64,000 nt of DNA from Chrysomallon squamiferum (GCA_012295275.1 CM022665.1:21334150-21398149); one strand, 5' to 3'; counted from the first letter of the stretch, positions 37,372 to 48,380 are shown. Notes: generated by a model not told the origin, from the sequence alone. Made by a program: numbers and translations.

Positions 37372-37384
37372 TAAATAAATAAAA
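37372..37384 (+). terminator. Candidate MRPS15 polyadenylation signal
   Basis: Overlapping AATAAA hexamers lie about 290 bp after the MRPS15 stop codon. The neighbouring Dlish-like gene ends on the opposite strand at 37703, so the two transcripts converge within about 300 bp. Confidence 0.5.
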
Positions 37385-37702
37385 TGAATTACAAACTTAA
37401 ATCTCTTGTCTTAGCTTGTTATGTTTTTAGTATATCATTTTATGATTTAAGGTTACATTGGATTTTGTTGTATGCCCTATTTTAAAATCGTTTTGGATAG
37501 AGAACTTGTAACTTGCTGGAGACATTTACATTTCTGATTACCAACTAGCAGTAAAGAAAAGAAATTTATAGCACAATTATTTTTATTATTTAAAACATCT
37601 GTTTTCATTGCATTTTATTTTACAGTAATAAAAAAAAAAAACATAACTTTTACTCCATTATTTTTTATTTATTTATTTTTATAAAATATATCACAAATAC
37701 CA

Positions 37703-38387
37703 TCATACAACAGCAACATTTGGGCTGATCAGGGGTCTGTAGGATGCAGCTAATCTCCCTTTAGCAGGTCGAACATTGTGTCGAGGAACATAACCACATT
37801 TATTCAACTTGGATGAGTAGACCCACATCCATTTGTCACTTTCTTGGTTAGTTGGGTCTGCAAACAATTCATCTCCAACTACAATATCAAGATCTTCTTT
37901 CGACTGTGCTTTACAGTCTTCAGAGACTGTGAACTCCATCAGTGTGTTTGTGTTCACCTTTCTGTGGGTTCTGCTAGCCTCAGTTTCAGTCACCCCTGAA
38001 ACTGAATGAAAGGCATTTATTAATATTAATATAAACTTTATATATACTTTATACCAAACTATTCTGTAGTGTAAAAAAACCCTCATTTTATGGTAATGAG
38101 AATGTGAAAGATAAAATTGACTAACAGTTTATAAACTGATGACCATAATAATGTCTATACTTGTTAGACAAGATGTCTACCTTTAACACAGCCTGCAGTT
38201 TGTATGCCTCTGACTAGAACAGGAAATGTAATAATGCATGGAGACTTGAACTTGCAGTCCAACCATCTGAGTTGACAGCAACAGTCCTCTAAACATGTTT
38301 ACATTTTCATTGATTAGTTAAAATATCTTGACATTCATAAAACGTTTTCTGCAGGTTTATATCTCTCTCTCTATCTATCTATCTTTC

Positions 38388-38423
<36 letters not shown>

Positions 38424-39500
38424 GATAATATTAACTTGTTTACCTGTTTTAAGTCATTATAGACAGTTTCCAAGTGAAATATATCTCAGTCTGTATGCAT
38501 AATATATCTGTACTAGTTTCACAAAAGGGTATGTTGAAAGATGAGTTATTTCTGATATGTAATACTCCAGAACAAGCATTTTCTTTATCTGAAAAACCTA
38601 TTGATGTCATAATGTAATAAAACAAAAACAAAAAACTGTTAAAAACAAACCTGATTCGCCATTCGACGTTTCACCTTGCATGTTGAGGTCAGCTGGAAAT
38701 GGACACACGTACGACTTAGGAACAAACCCTTCCTCACCATTTCCTTTGACAATCCAGTACCAGTGAGGATCCTCCATGTTTAAAACAGTTACTACCTCCC
38801 TGGTCTCGACCGTCACATCGTTTTCATTAGCAGCTTCAAAGTTAAAAACGACAGCATAACGTCCGTGTGGATGTTTTTTGAATTCTTTAACAATACAGTC
38901 TTGGTCTGGGGCTTTTGACACCAGACGCGAATCATTCTCGTGTAACGGTCCTGGTTTGAGTTCGGATTTTTCGAAATGAAAGTCTGAATCGTAAAAAGAA
39001 GGCGGCGTAAGTGGTCTCTTATGATGGTTTCTCCATGATGTAAGGTATGATTTTGGTACATACCCTTCCCGCGCATCTTCCGTGATGACGTAACACCATT
39101 CATTATCTTCATACAGAATGTACACCTCCAGACCTTCGTGAACATCAATCTCTCGATCGGCGCATGCCAGGAAGTCCTGCACGACTACCATTCGAGATTC
39201 TGGACTCAAACCATGTTGTTTCTCAAGACCAACACGAACTAAAGTATCTATGCTGGCACTTCCTGTAATTCTTCCTAATAAGGCTGAAGAACGATCTGAA
39301 ATTAATAATAATAATAATATATAGAATATTTTCATTAATATATATAAATGTATATAATACCACAGAGTGAAGAACGCTTCCAAGCAGCCCTATCTTTAAA
39401 GGGATACGTTTTGATCTGAAGCAAACTATTAAATATTTTGGATGATAATATTAATTTGGATGTTAATATAAAATTATTTTTGTGCTTTTCGTTTGTGCCA

Positions 39501-39578
<78 letters not shown>

Positions 39579-39805
39579 GTGAAAATCATGCACACACGGA
39601 CATAAAAATATCAATACAGTATAGTTAATTCTACGAACAACTCAAAAGCATGTGAAGCTTTAATACTGATCGCCAGAACTGTTTTCTCTTTTAATTAGTA
39701 ACACCACAAGTTTAATGTATTGCAATAAATAGTGTGTATATATGTAAAAATACCTTTCTTTTTCCGTTTTTCTTTTCCCAGTCGACTCGGGCAAAGGAAC
39801 GCCAT
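37703..39805 (-). CDS. Triple-SH3 adaptor, probable Dlish/Vamana homologue
   Basis: Exons: 39754-39805, 38651-39295, 37703-38001; 996 nt, about 331 residues, both introns in phase 1. The small first exon was found by phase: ATG at 39805, peptide MAFLCPSRLGKEKRKKK, donor GGTATT. Three SH3 domains are visible: about 52-105 (ALYDY-like core VVQDFLACADREIDV, ending GYVPKSYL), 162-215 (YAVVFNFEAANENDV, ending GFVPKSYV) and 254-310 (FTVSEDCKAQSKEDLDIVV, ending CGYVPRHNV). The basic MAFLCP N-terminus, the following GRITGSASIDTLVRVGLEK and the three-SH3 plan match my memory of Drosophila Dlish/Vamana (CG10933), which links Dachs to Fat and to membrane palmitoylation in Hippo and planar-polarity control. 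The SH3 calls are firm; the orthology is from memory. A minus-strand AATAAA follows at about 37672. Confidence 0.85.
38371..38418. repeat. (TCTA)n then (TA)n microsatellite
   Basis: Short tetranucleotide array followed by TA units in the second intron of the triple-SH3 gene. Confidence 0.9.
39505..39566. repeat. (CT)n microsatellite
   Basis: About 30 CT units in the first intron of the triple-SH3 gene. Confidence 0.95.
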
Positions 39806-40934
39806 GTTTGTCGAAATGTCTTAATAGCCGTTGCGGGTGACTTCACAGCTTTAGATTTTTTTTTTTTTTTTTTTTCCCTACTGGAACAGTTAGCTGCGGG
39901 GTATTACAAAGCTTGTTTAATGAGGTTAATTGTTATACAGGTATTTTGTTCACCTGCATGTGCAACCAGTTGTTGCATGTTAAGTGTAGAGATAAAATGA
40001 ATATTTAAGTTGATTTTCTGTAAACGAATTCGTCTGTGTTATTATAATAATTATATACATTAAATGTTGAACAAGTAATAATAAAAAGAAGGTATGTATA
40101 TAAATATGGATAAATATGTCTGTGTGTTTGTGCGTAAGTGTGTGTGTGATCACTTTAGTCATTTTGCATTAACATGTGGCCTTTATTTTCACACATATAT
40201 ATAATGTGTGTGTGTGTGTGTCTGTGTGTGCGCACGCGCGAGATCATTTTCTAAATAATATAATATTTTGTGCAGAGAGCATTATAGAATATTATTTGTA
40301 ATGAGACGTACACACATATAGTAAGCTTCTTAGCGACTTCTTTTCAACCTTATAAAAACTTAAAAGCAGAGAAATAATATGATGTGGAAATATGGTGGCC
40401 GTTAATTCCTCCTCTTGTCGTCCTTAATAACTTTACTTCTTACATAGAAATATAATAATAACAACAACATTAACAACAATACCAACAACAAATCAACAAC
40501 CGCAGCAGTAATAATAATTATAATAGCAATAACATAAATAATAACAACAATAATAAAATACAACAGAAAACAACAAAACAAAATAGTTAATAAACACATT
40601 TATGCAGCATCTTTGTAATAACTTAATATTCAATGTGTGTTGATAATTAATCAAAAGTTAATAGGTAATTCAGTGCTTTTGTTATTTAACGATAAGCACT
40701 TAGAGTAACATTCTTGGATTAATGTGTGTTATAACTGCTAATGCAGACAAAAACGTTGTTTAACAAAATATACCAGATAACGTTTTTATTTTTTGAACAT
40801 ATATTTTTAATTTTTTTTGTGTGAACAGGATGAGGACAGAAGATTAAACTGAATATTATAAATAATTAAATGGTAAATGATAATAAATTTTAGTCACAGA
40901 CTAATAATATATTCAGTGGAGAAATATATAAAAT
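39806..40934. other. Region between the SH3 gene and the intronless gene
   Basis: The interval holds the presumed promoter of the triple-SH3 gene and, toward 40790, a minus-strand AATAAA that could end the intronless gene's transcript. It contains a (TG)n stretch near 40205-40230, AAC/AAT-type repeats at 40450-40570 and a T run near 39860. No further gene is supported. Confidence 0.5.
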
Positions 40935-43900
40935 TTAGTTGAAACTATCATGAAACCTCGGATGATGAAGCTGACGTCCTACCGGAGACGTTCTAGTTTC
41001 AAATGGAGGCCAAGAGGCCCTCTTCCTGATTATGTCATCATCTTGTTTTTGAGTATTTTGCAGACGTGATCTGGATTTGGCCAGTTTCATTTTCGACACA
41101 TTCGAACGCTTGTGCATAACGGAAATTTTAATATTAAAATCATCAGCTGGCGGGTTTCCTCTGTCGTCACCGTGGATGATGATGGAAAGCACACCGCCAG
41201 AGTAAACCGCGTCGGAGCGAAGGTGTACAGGAATGTGCGATTTGGGACTTAAAAACCTTGGCTTTCGATCGGAAAGCTGATGTGTCATATTGATGTTGGG
41301 AAGACTTGACTGTTCTCCTGTGGCCTTCCGATTTTCTTCTTCAGTACTATCATCAGTTTCGTTGTCTTCATTTTGATCTAGCTGTGGTACACTCTCTTCT
41401 GGTGATTCTACTTCAGTAGACTTCTTGCCAGAACATAAAGAGCCATTGTCATTGAAATTTCTGCTTTCTTCGGGCAGTTTATGTCTCTGATATAAATTCT
41501 CCAATGCATTACTATCGGACGTTTCTTGATTATTGTTGTTAATTACCTTTTGTGAAAGACTGCTCACCTTTTTTGTTAAACTGGTTTCACTAGAATCCGG
41601 TTTCGAATAAGCTGCGTTATTTGAATCTCGGTCAGGGCTGATACCCTGGGATGGGCGAATAGTACTTTCCTTGTTTGTTTTTGAATAATGACTCGATCGA
41701 TTTTGATCTGTACGGATATTTTGCAATTTTCTGATCAGGTCTTCTTTTTTCATCGGTGCTCGTTCCTTTAGAGAGCAGAGTTTTTCCATTGAAATCGTTT
41801 CTGCAGGTCTGAATTTCACCTGTCTGTTACAATTCTTTTGAAACAGTTTCTTGGCGGGCTGTTTCTGCGATTTATTCGTTCCTCTTGGCATCACTTCTCC
41901 ATTTATATTTGTCAGTTCTAAATCCATACGCCCACTTTTGATATGATTTTGAAGAGCCTGTGTATTGTTTGGGTTTTCACACAAAGTTAGCGCCGTGTTT
42001 TCAGGTTCATAACTTTTGATTAAACATTTTTGAATTTTCCATTTGACACTTTCTGGGCCTTTCTGAGTGTCATGAGGCTTTTTTCGTTTCACTGACTGAC
42101 TTTCGTCATCATTTGTTAATGAATCTTTTCGTTTTTCTTTTGATATTCCATTTTCTAATACAGTATTCCCTTTCGCTGGTTTGCTGGATGAGAAACATTT
42201 ACTGTTTTTCTGATTACTACTGCTATCTTTTGACTTTCTCTCACTGATATTCTCTTTGCTTTTATCTTTCGTTTGCGAATCTAAACCGCTGATATCTTTG
42301 CTGTTGAATCCAACATTTTCGCACAAGACAGCCGAAGAGCTAGCTGGATGATTTTCTTTACTGTTCGAAATTTCATGGTCCAGTGAATAATCATTCATCC
42401 TTGTTGCTAAAACACAGTTGCAACAATTGGAACCAGTAACAATGTTTTGATCACAATTCAACTCATGGCTGACTGGGATTTGGTCCTGTAATTGTACCAA
42501 ATATACATTTGAAAGACAGGTATTATCTGGTAAATGACATGACGCAGTACTTTCCGGAGGTATTTTCTGCAAATATTCAGAAGGGCCTTGTTCTGTATTG
42601 CACGGCTGTATCGGATACTGGCAACTACAGACTGTATTCATACAGGTTTCAGGTTGATGTTCAAGTTGCATTTGTTTTAGTTGTCGATGTTTTGAAGAAG
42701 AAGAAATGATTTTTCTATCGTTTGAATCACACGTTTGCTGTGAAGGATAACAAGTCCTCGAAGAATGGGATTCGGGTGTATCTGACGAGGAGATGTTCGT
42801 TACATTCGATTTGCCGTCAGCATGCGCTGTTAGAAGTCCATCGTTCTGGACCAAACAGTTGATATACTGTTTAGGCTGACCTTCAGTTATCACTCTCTGT
42901 ACTAATGAGCAACTGACGTCACATTCTTTTGTCTGTCCCGTTTTGCTTGGTGAACATGTTTCCGTATCGCCATTGTTCAGCGGCATAAACCTAGTTTCTT
43001 CAGCGATCAGTAACTGGTTACTGTGCACCTGCATTACACAGGGGCATGCTCTCACTGTGTGTCTTTCTTTACACGAACATTCACCTGACAAACCTTTACC
43101 AACATTCTGTGCTATCTGAATAGCGTTTGGAGAATTATGACCAATATGACCATGTTGTCTCTCACAAGAAAGTGACTGCTTGCGTATCGTGGAAATATCA
43201 GATGCTGATCTAGAGGTGTCTAAGTTATTTTTTAGCTCGTGTTTATCTTGGGTTGATTTTTCTGGTATTTTTAAGCTTGCATTTGAAATTCGTACAACCA
43301 TGTCTTCAGCGTTGTTCTGAATTCCGTGACATGGCGACAGACAGGTAGTCATGTTACCTACCATATGACCAATCGCAGTATTATTTACGATACAACCAGG
43401 CGGTTTTGTACTCATATATATCATTTCATCATGACTCCTGAAAATACATTTTTCATCGTGTTTCCTTACCGAACATGATGTTGTTGTCGGTGCAGTATCA
43501 CCACTCACTGGAATATGGCAACATATCCGTTGTGTTTCCCTGGTTGTGTCCCTTGAACTGAAACTGATCGTTACATTGCGACTTCCGGAAATATAAGTCC
43601 TGTCTGTTCGCGTAAAGTGGCTAACGGATTTTTCATTTTCTGTCTTGTTTTGGCGAGGCTTGCTTCTGTTACTGTTTTGCATATCAGAACTGTTGAGAAA
43701 TGTGGGGTCGCTCTTTTCGTTTCGTCTGCTTGCAAAATCGTAGTTTTTATTAATGATTTCTGTACTGTTATTTTCAAAACAATCGACTGACCTGTGGGAC
43801 AGTTTGTTTACAGGGTCCCCATTCACATCTCTTTCTTTATCTGATATATCGTTGGTTCCCACGTTTGGGGAACCGTTATGAACATCACCGTCGTCATCCT

Positions 43901-44111
43901 TACGAATTAGCTCTTCAGGCGAAGAAACATTATGCGTGCGTGTTGTTGACGATACTTCTGACGAATGCGCCGATAAAGAGAATGCAGCATTTACGGAAGA
44001 TGTTGATGATGATGCAGAAATGGAAGAAGAAGTTCGGATCGAACAAAACTTTTGCTCGGAACGTAATTCCTGTTCGCTAGAATTTGACATTTGCGCAGCA
44101 TATATCGGCAT
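40935..44111 (-). CDS. Large intronless Ser/Asn/Lys-rich protein, family unknown
   Basis: One uninterrupted frame of 1,059 codons gives a 1,058-residue protein. I take the ATG at 44111 (MPIYAAQMSNSSEQE); a second in-frame ATG follows at residue 8. It is not recognised. Composition is rich in Ser, Asn, Lys and Thr, with many Cys-containing segments in the middle third (for example CSCKERHTVRACPCVMQ and CMNTVCSCQYPIQPC), and it reads as largely disordered. Basic clusters such as KEKRKDSLTNDDESQSVKRKK look like nuclear localisation signals. The most ordered part is near the C-terminus, around HIPVHLRSDAVYSGGVLSII. Base composition is clearly more GC-rich than the flanks, and codon use is normal, so it is a real gene. 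No poly(A) tail or target-site duplication marks it as a recent retrocopy. It is not the 5' exon of the SH3 gene, because that gene has its own start. Confidence 0.8.
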   Translation of the reverse strand: MPIYAAQMSNSSEQELRSEQKFCSIRTSSSISASSSTSSVNAAFSLSAHSSEVSSTTRTHNVSSPEELIRKDDDGDVHNGSPNVGTNDISDKERDVNGDPVNKLSHRSVDCFENNSTEIINKNYDFASRRNEKSDPTFLNSSDMQNSNRSKPRQNKTENEKSVSHFTRTDRTYISGSRNVTISFSSRDTTRETQRICCHIPVSGDTAPTTTSCSVRKHDEKCIFRSHDEMIYMSTKPPGCIVNNTAIGHMVGNMTTCLSPCHGIQNNAEDMVVRISNASLKIPEKSTQDKHELKNNLDTSRSASDISTIRKQSLSCERQHGHIGHNSPNAIQIAQNVGKGLSGECSCKERHTVRACPCVMQVHSNQLLIAEETRFMPLNNGDTETCSPSKTGQTKECDVSCSLVQRVITEGQPKQYINCLVQNDGLLTAHADGKSNVTNISSSDTPESHSSRTCYPSQQTCDSNDRKIISSSSKHRQLKQMQLEHQPETCMNTVCSCQYPIQPCNTEQGPSEYLQKIPPESTASCHLPDNTCLSNVYLVQLQDQIPVSHELNCDQNIVTGSNCCNCVLATRMNDYSLDHEISNSKENHPASSSAVLCENVGFNSKDISGLDSQTKDKSKENISERKSKDSSSNQKNSKCFSSSKPAKGNTVLENGISKEKRKDSLTNDDESQSVKRKKPHDTQKGPESVKWKIQKCLIKSYEPENTALTLCENPNNTQALQNHIKSGRMDLELTNINGEVMPRGTNKSQKQPAKKLFQKNCNRQVKFRPAETISMEKLCSLKERAPMKKEDLIRKLQNIRTDQNRSSHYSKTNKESTIRPSQGISPDRDSNNAAYSKPDSSETSLTKKVSSLSQKVINNNNQETSDSNALENLYQRHKLPEESRNFNDNGSLCSGKKSTEVESPEESVPQLDQNEDNETDDSTEEENRKATGEQSSLPNINMTHQLSDRKPRFLSPKSHIPVHLRSDAVYSGGVLSIIIHGDDRGNPPADDFNIKISVMHKRSNVSKMKLAKSRSRLQNTQKQDDDIIRKRASWPPFETRTSPVGRQLHHPRFHDSFN

Positions 44112-44360
44112 TGGCAAATTTATTTTAGTTCATCATTCAAGTGTTTTCACATAATCAAATTATGATAAGAATAAATTGTCTCTGTTTCGTTATTTCACAA
44201 ATCCATTCATTATCATCATACTGATTTAATGAATTTGCATTCATATTACACGTGATACGGCCTTCACATCATTGTTATAATCACACACAAGATTAACCTT
44301 CTGTGCACAATTCAGTGACGTCATAATTCCGCGATACCGTCACGGTAACCACAATACTAT
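44112..44360 (-). promoter_or_regulatory. Promoter candidate of the intronless gene, with full CRE
   Basis: A perfect palindromic CRE, TGACGTCA, lies at 44316-44323, about 205 bp upstream of the start codon. A second perfect inverted repeat, TACCGT-C-ACGGTA, lies at 44335-44347. Full CRE sites near start sites are bound by CREB/ATF/CREM factors. The 250 bp are less AT-biased than the flanking DNA. Regulatory use is inferred. Confidence 0.5.
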
Positions 44361-45445
44361 TCATAGACATCAATTAATGTCTCCAATTTCATCGAATTAC
44401 AAAACAACAACAACAACAACAACAAAAAACAATAGCTGGAAAAAATAAAATTAATAAAATAAATAACTTAAAAAATTAATAAACTGTAAATCAAATTTAA
44501 AAAAAAAAAAAAAAATGAAAGAAAGAAAAAAAAATAATTTGTTCAGTTTATGCTGGAAAGATAGAGAAATCCTTTTTATCGAATAGCTGGCTAGTATTAT
44601 ATATCTATCTCTATATATATATATGCCCATTTATACATCTACATAAAACCAAACTTTGTTAGTTATACCACGATTTGAGAAAATAATCGATTAAGATTGG
44701 CCAATCAATTCATTTTGGAGGGTATAAATCTGTAATACATAGTTTACAAAATCATTCAGACACGTTGACAGCCTCATATTTGGGGTTTTCAATAATGTTT
44801 TAGTTTCACATATTCATATATGTAGATGTAGACCATAATAATACTCATTAAAAATTTTAATATGATTAAATTTTCAATACTGATTGATTTTAATTTTATC
44901 ATATCGATTCGATGATCGTTCGCTAATGATTTCATAAAGAGAACTGAATTTCTTGGAATAATTCTTATCGACGACATAATATCTACAGGTAAACTAAACA
45001 TTTTATTTAAATTTTTAACTACAGAAATTAATCATAAACGAAAGTTTTGCAACCTAATTTTTACGTCATAACTAATTCTTTAGTTGTATATTTTTTTTAT
45101 TTTTATTTATTAGATTAAATTTGTGAAATTTCATTTAATATTGTTGTTATATTTAACACACAACTGATATTAAATTTTATTTATTATTTTTATATAAAAG
45201 TTAATGGAATTTTGGAAATAGACGTTGTACAGTCGTGAAAATTAATTTACTGTCAGTCTATGTTGGTGTCTGAAGGTTATCCACACAAACAAAATGGTAC
45301 TGTTTACCTACACACTACTTATAACTATGCTGGTTGAAAATAGTTCAAACTGATTCACATTTTGTTTTTAGTAGGGTTTTTTTGTTGTTGTTTCTTTTCT
45401 TTTCTTTCTTTGTTTTTCTTTTTGTTGTTTTGCTGGTTTTGTTTG

Positions 45446-45448
<3 letters not shown>

Positions 45449-45504
<56 letters not shown>

Positions 45505-45520
45505 AGCTAGCTAGCTAGCT
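45449..45520. repeat. (CT)n microsatellite followed by (GCTA)n
   Basis: About 26 CT units followed by five GCTA units. The second motif is self-complementary. Confidence 0.9.
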
Positions 45521-45884
45521 GTCTGTATCTATCAGTCTATAAATCTATCTTTTTTATTTATTTATTCATTTATTTATTTACACACACACACACACACATA
45601 TGCATACATGCATACATTCACTGGAGGATTTTTTTTCATGATTTCTCAATTTTATGATAAATATGAATTTTGTCAAGTGACTTTTATGAATTTTTTGAAT
45701 TGGCAGTTAATGTATATATATTTACAGGGTGGGTTCGTTCAACAGTCCACTTATACATACTGAATAAAAGATTGTATGTTTATTTTGAGTTATGACATTT
45801 TTACATTCGCGACTGCTTTTATTTCTGAAGTAGGCAAACTGAAAAATGAAATTAGTACTTTTATCTCCTAATTAATCTACTAAT

Positions 45885-46180
45885 AGCAGTAACAGTAGTA
45901 GTAACAGCAGCAGCAATAATAGTAGAAGTAATAGTAACAGCAGCAACAGCAGCAATAGTAATAGTAACAGCAAAACAGTACTGGTAGCAGTAGTATTAGT
46001 AGCAGTAACAGCAGCAGCAGCAGCAGCATTATTAGTGGTAACAATAGTAGTGTTAAATAATAGAATCCCTATAATTTATATATTATATATACTGGTACTG
46101 TTGCTGCTGCTGCTACTACTACTATTTTAATCCACTGTTATTATTACTATTATTATTAGTAGTAGTGGTAGTAGTAGTAG

Positions 46181-46218
<38 letters not shown>

Positions 46219-46236
46219 GCTGCTGTTGTTGTTGTT
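45885..46236. repeat. Interrupted CAG/AGT-type trinucleotide arrays, then their complement
   Basis: The left half is made of AGT, CAG and AAT trinucleotides; the right half (from about 46090) is made of GCTGCTGCTACTACT and ATT/AGT trinucleotides. The two halves can pair as an imperfect inverted repeat. The array ends about 740 bp upstream of the bHLH start codon. Confidence 0.75.
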
Positions 46237-46429
46237 TATGAAAAATATGATTACAGTTTAACTGGTACGTATAATGACAACAGTGATGTTTCTATGTTAG
46301 AGTCTATAATGGTATTCATTTAGTGTCACTGACTTTGTTAATACGATTATAAGAGAATTTTACAAACCCCTGAAATCAGTGTCACCCTAAGTGTCTGATG
46401 GTTTTCACTAACAACCAGGTAAATATATT

Positions 46430-46700
46430 GCATTTTGCACCTGAATTGCTTTTCCCCACGGAGAGATACACTAAATGTGCGAGATAAGCCGTGACACGCC
46501 TAATGGAGGTTTTAAGCACGAGGTTTAAGGTCCACTGGGACAAAATTTTCACTCAGCCGTTTTAATGCGTTTCCGTTTATTTATAACCAATCTATTACGT
46601 TTTTCCCTTGGTTTCTTTCTGACGTGTGACGTATGCATGGGGTCTGCGTTGTGGTCACACCCTAGCAATTTAAACTGCCGTTAAATGATGGTTTGTACGT
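46430..46700 (+). promoter_or_regulatory. Candidate promoter of the bHLH gene
   Basis: A 270-bp stretch of near-balanced composition stands out from AT-rich repeats on its left. It contains CACCTG (46438, E-box), TGACGTGTGACGTATGCAT near 46619 (two TGACG half-sites then an ATGCAT), AAGGTCCA near 46528, and TTTATTTATAACCAAT near 46577, a possible TATA-like element. Self-regulation through the E-box is possible in proneural genes, but is inferred. Confidence 0.45.
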
Positions 46701-46976
46701 GTTTAATAACAGCTTCGTTCAATGAACGCAATCCAGAAAATCGCGCCTTACGTCGTCCGCTCGGCGCGTGGCAGACGTGTGCTTTTGTTTCAAAAGGAAG
46801 CGATGTAGAAATACGATCTCCCCAGCGGGTAGAAATTGACAAAGAAATTACCGTTTGCATTAACACTATAAGTATTTTAGAAATTAATTTATATACCGTT
46901 GGAATAGAATTTATAAGGATGGCTCGTGAAACTAATTCTAGTAGTGAAAGAAACTTCGACAACAGAACACTGAGAC

Positions 46977-47827
46977 ATGGTTCCGTGGGTTGATTTTGAA
47001 ACTTTCGTATCTGAAAAATCTTTATCCAAACCGCATACAAAAAGATTTCGACGTCATATCCCTCACTCAGAGCGCCCGACGGAATTTGTACGCAAACGGA
47101 ACGAGCGTGAAAGAGTGCGGGTGGAAAAGGTGAATGCAGCATTTGAAAGTCTCCGCGATCGAATCCCAAATATGAAAAACGAAGAGAAAACCTCCAAAGT
47201 GGCCATACTGAAACATGCAGCACGATACATTAATTTTTTGTCTACACTTCTGCTAACTGAAACCCAGATAGACGACCAGAAGTCAGTAAGCAGTGAAAAT
47301 ATATATCCTATCTCACAGTATCGTCACGTGCCAGGACATCAGACGATGGAGTACCAAAACCGTAATGTCATGCCTGGAAATGAGCACGTATACAGAACAG
47401 TAAGTCACTTTTTTTTTTCTTTTTTTTTTTTTTTATCCAGTCTAATTAACAAAATTATAAAGATGAACATCATGTTATTAGGAATGAAAAAAGTGCAATC
47501 TGCAAAATTCTTTATTTAAAACATCATACGATTTTTATAAACATCAGTGAGAGACAGAAACAAACAGAAATAGAGGAGTGTGTATATATAAAAAAAACAG
47601 TTAATTTATTTATAAACAGTTACCGATTTGACTACATTCTTTTCTACCAGCAGTAATAATCAACTTTGTTCATTATTATTATTATTATTATTATTTTATT
47701 ATTATTAATTAATTTATTTATTTTGTAGGAAACCACGTCGTCCTGTCGATATGAAGGTTATCAGAATGGTCCAGCTGAAACAATTATACCTGATTGTTCA
47801 TTTAAATCGTGTTACTTTACACATTAA
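46977..47827 (+). CDS. Achaete-scute-like bHLH transcription factor
   Basis: Two exons, 46977-47399 (donor GTAAGT) and 47729-47827 (acceptor TTTTGTAG), phase 0; 173 residues. The start ATG at 46977 opens MVPWVDFETFVSEKS. The bHLH domain is at about residues 38-95: basic region RKRNERERVRVEKVNAAF, helix 1 ESLRDRIP, loop, helix 2 SKVAILKHAARYINFLSTLL. The RNERERxRVxxVN pattern is the achaete-scute/ASCL signature, and basic residues for E-box contact are present. Such factors dimerise with E-proteins (Daughterless/TCF) and drive neural, secretory or stem-cell fates. The tail is short and Tyr/Gln-rich. Helix 2 (YINFLS) also recalls PTF1-type factors, so the subfamily is less sure than the fold. 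An AATAAA at about 48358 would end a 3' UTR of about 550 nt. Confidence 0.88.
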
Positions 47828-48380
47828 CAACTTTCTCTAAGTCTTATATTTCATTTTTTATTTTATTATTATTTCTTAAAATTTCTTAATCTATTTCTTA
47901 CTGTATTCTTATATATAGACTATTTATACACTTTACTCAAAGCCTGTCGGTTTCAAAATCAGTGTTCAGCGGAATGGGATACCCCCCCCCAAAAAAAAAA
48001 AACCGGAGAATATTCATTCTAAATGGAAAAACTTGGTAACAAGAAGACACGAACATCAATATTCCTGATTCAAGACATTTTCAATTTATTATTTAATTAT
48101 TTATTTTTTTTAATGATTAAACCAATGTATTCCAGTATCTCTGTTTGTCGAATTGACATATAATTATTGTTTCACAATAATTTAAATTTCGGTTGAAGTT
48201 GGTAGTACTTACCTCCATTTTGCTTTCGATCCAACAAAAAAGTTGGATTAAATTCATATATTATATATATTTGTTGTACATGTGTTATTTCTCGATATAT
48301 ATTTTTTCTTAACTTTTAAATCTTATCTGTCTCTCCATCAGTTTGTCACGTTTTGTAAATAAAATATAAAAAAGACCAAA
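47828..48380 (+). other. Presumed 3' UTR of the bHLH gene
   Basis: AT-rich sequence without further ORF similarity between the stop codon and the AATAAA at about 48358. It includes TGTACAT and TGTAAATA elements of the Pumilio type, which are only weakly informative in such AT-rich DNA. Confidence 0.45.

Larger units (their letters stand above)
44361..46430. other. Intergenic repeats between the intronless gene and the bHLH gene
   Basis: No coding signal is seen. Contents: an (AAC)n and A-run stretch at 44400-44535, TA repeats near 44605, a (CT)n tract at 45449-45500 followed by GCTA repeats, a (CA)n stretch near 45582, and interrupted AGT/CAG trinucleotide arrays at 45885-46236. Confidence 0.6.

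Noticed and set aside
38215-38300. tRNA-like sequence with A- and B-box resemblance on the minus strand
   Set aside because: The two boxes are only about 15 bases apart and no cloverleaf can be drawn.
39760-39880. Plus-strand exon preceded by a pyrimidine-rich TTTCCCAG
   Set aside because: The same bases are the purine-rich Lys-coding exon 1 of the SH3 gene on the minus strand, which explains the apparent acceptor.
40935-44111. The long intronless frame as the 5' exon of the triple-SH3 gene
   Set aside because: The SH3 gene has its own small first exon at 39754-39805 with a matching phase-1 donor and a family-like MAFLCP start. The only phase-matched donor near the end of the long frame (GATA/GTTTCA) is poor.
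46681-47223. 180-codon minus-strand frame over the bHLH gene
   Set aside because: It is the shadow of the bHLH exon and its upstream region; the plus strand has clear domain similarity and the minus translation has none.
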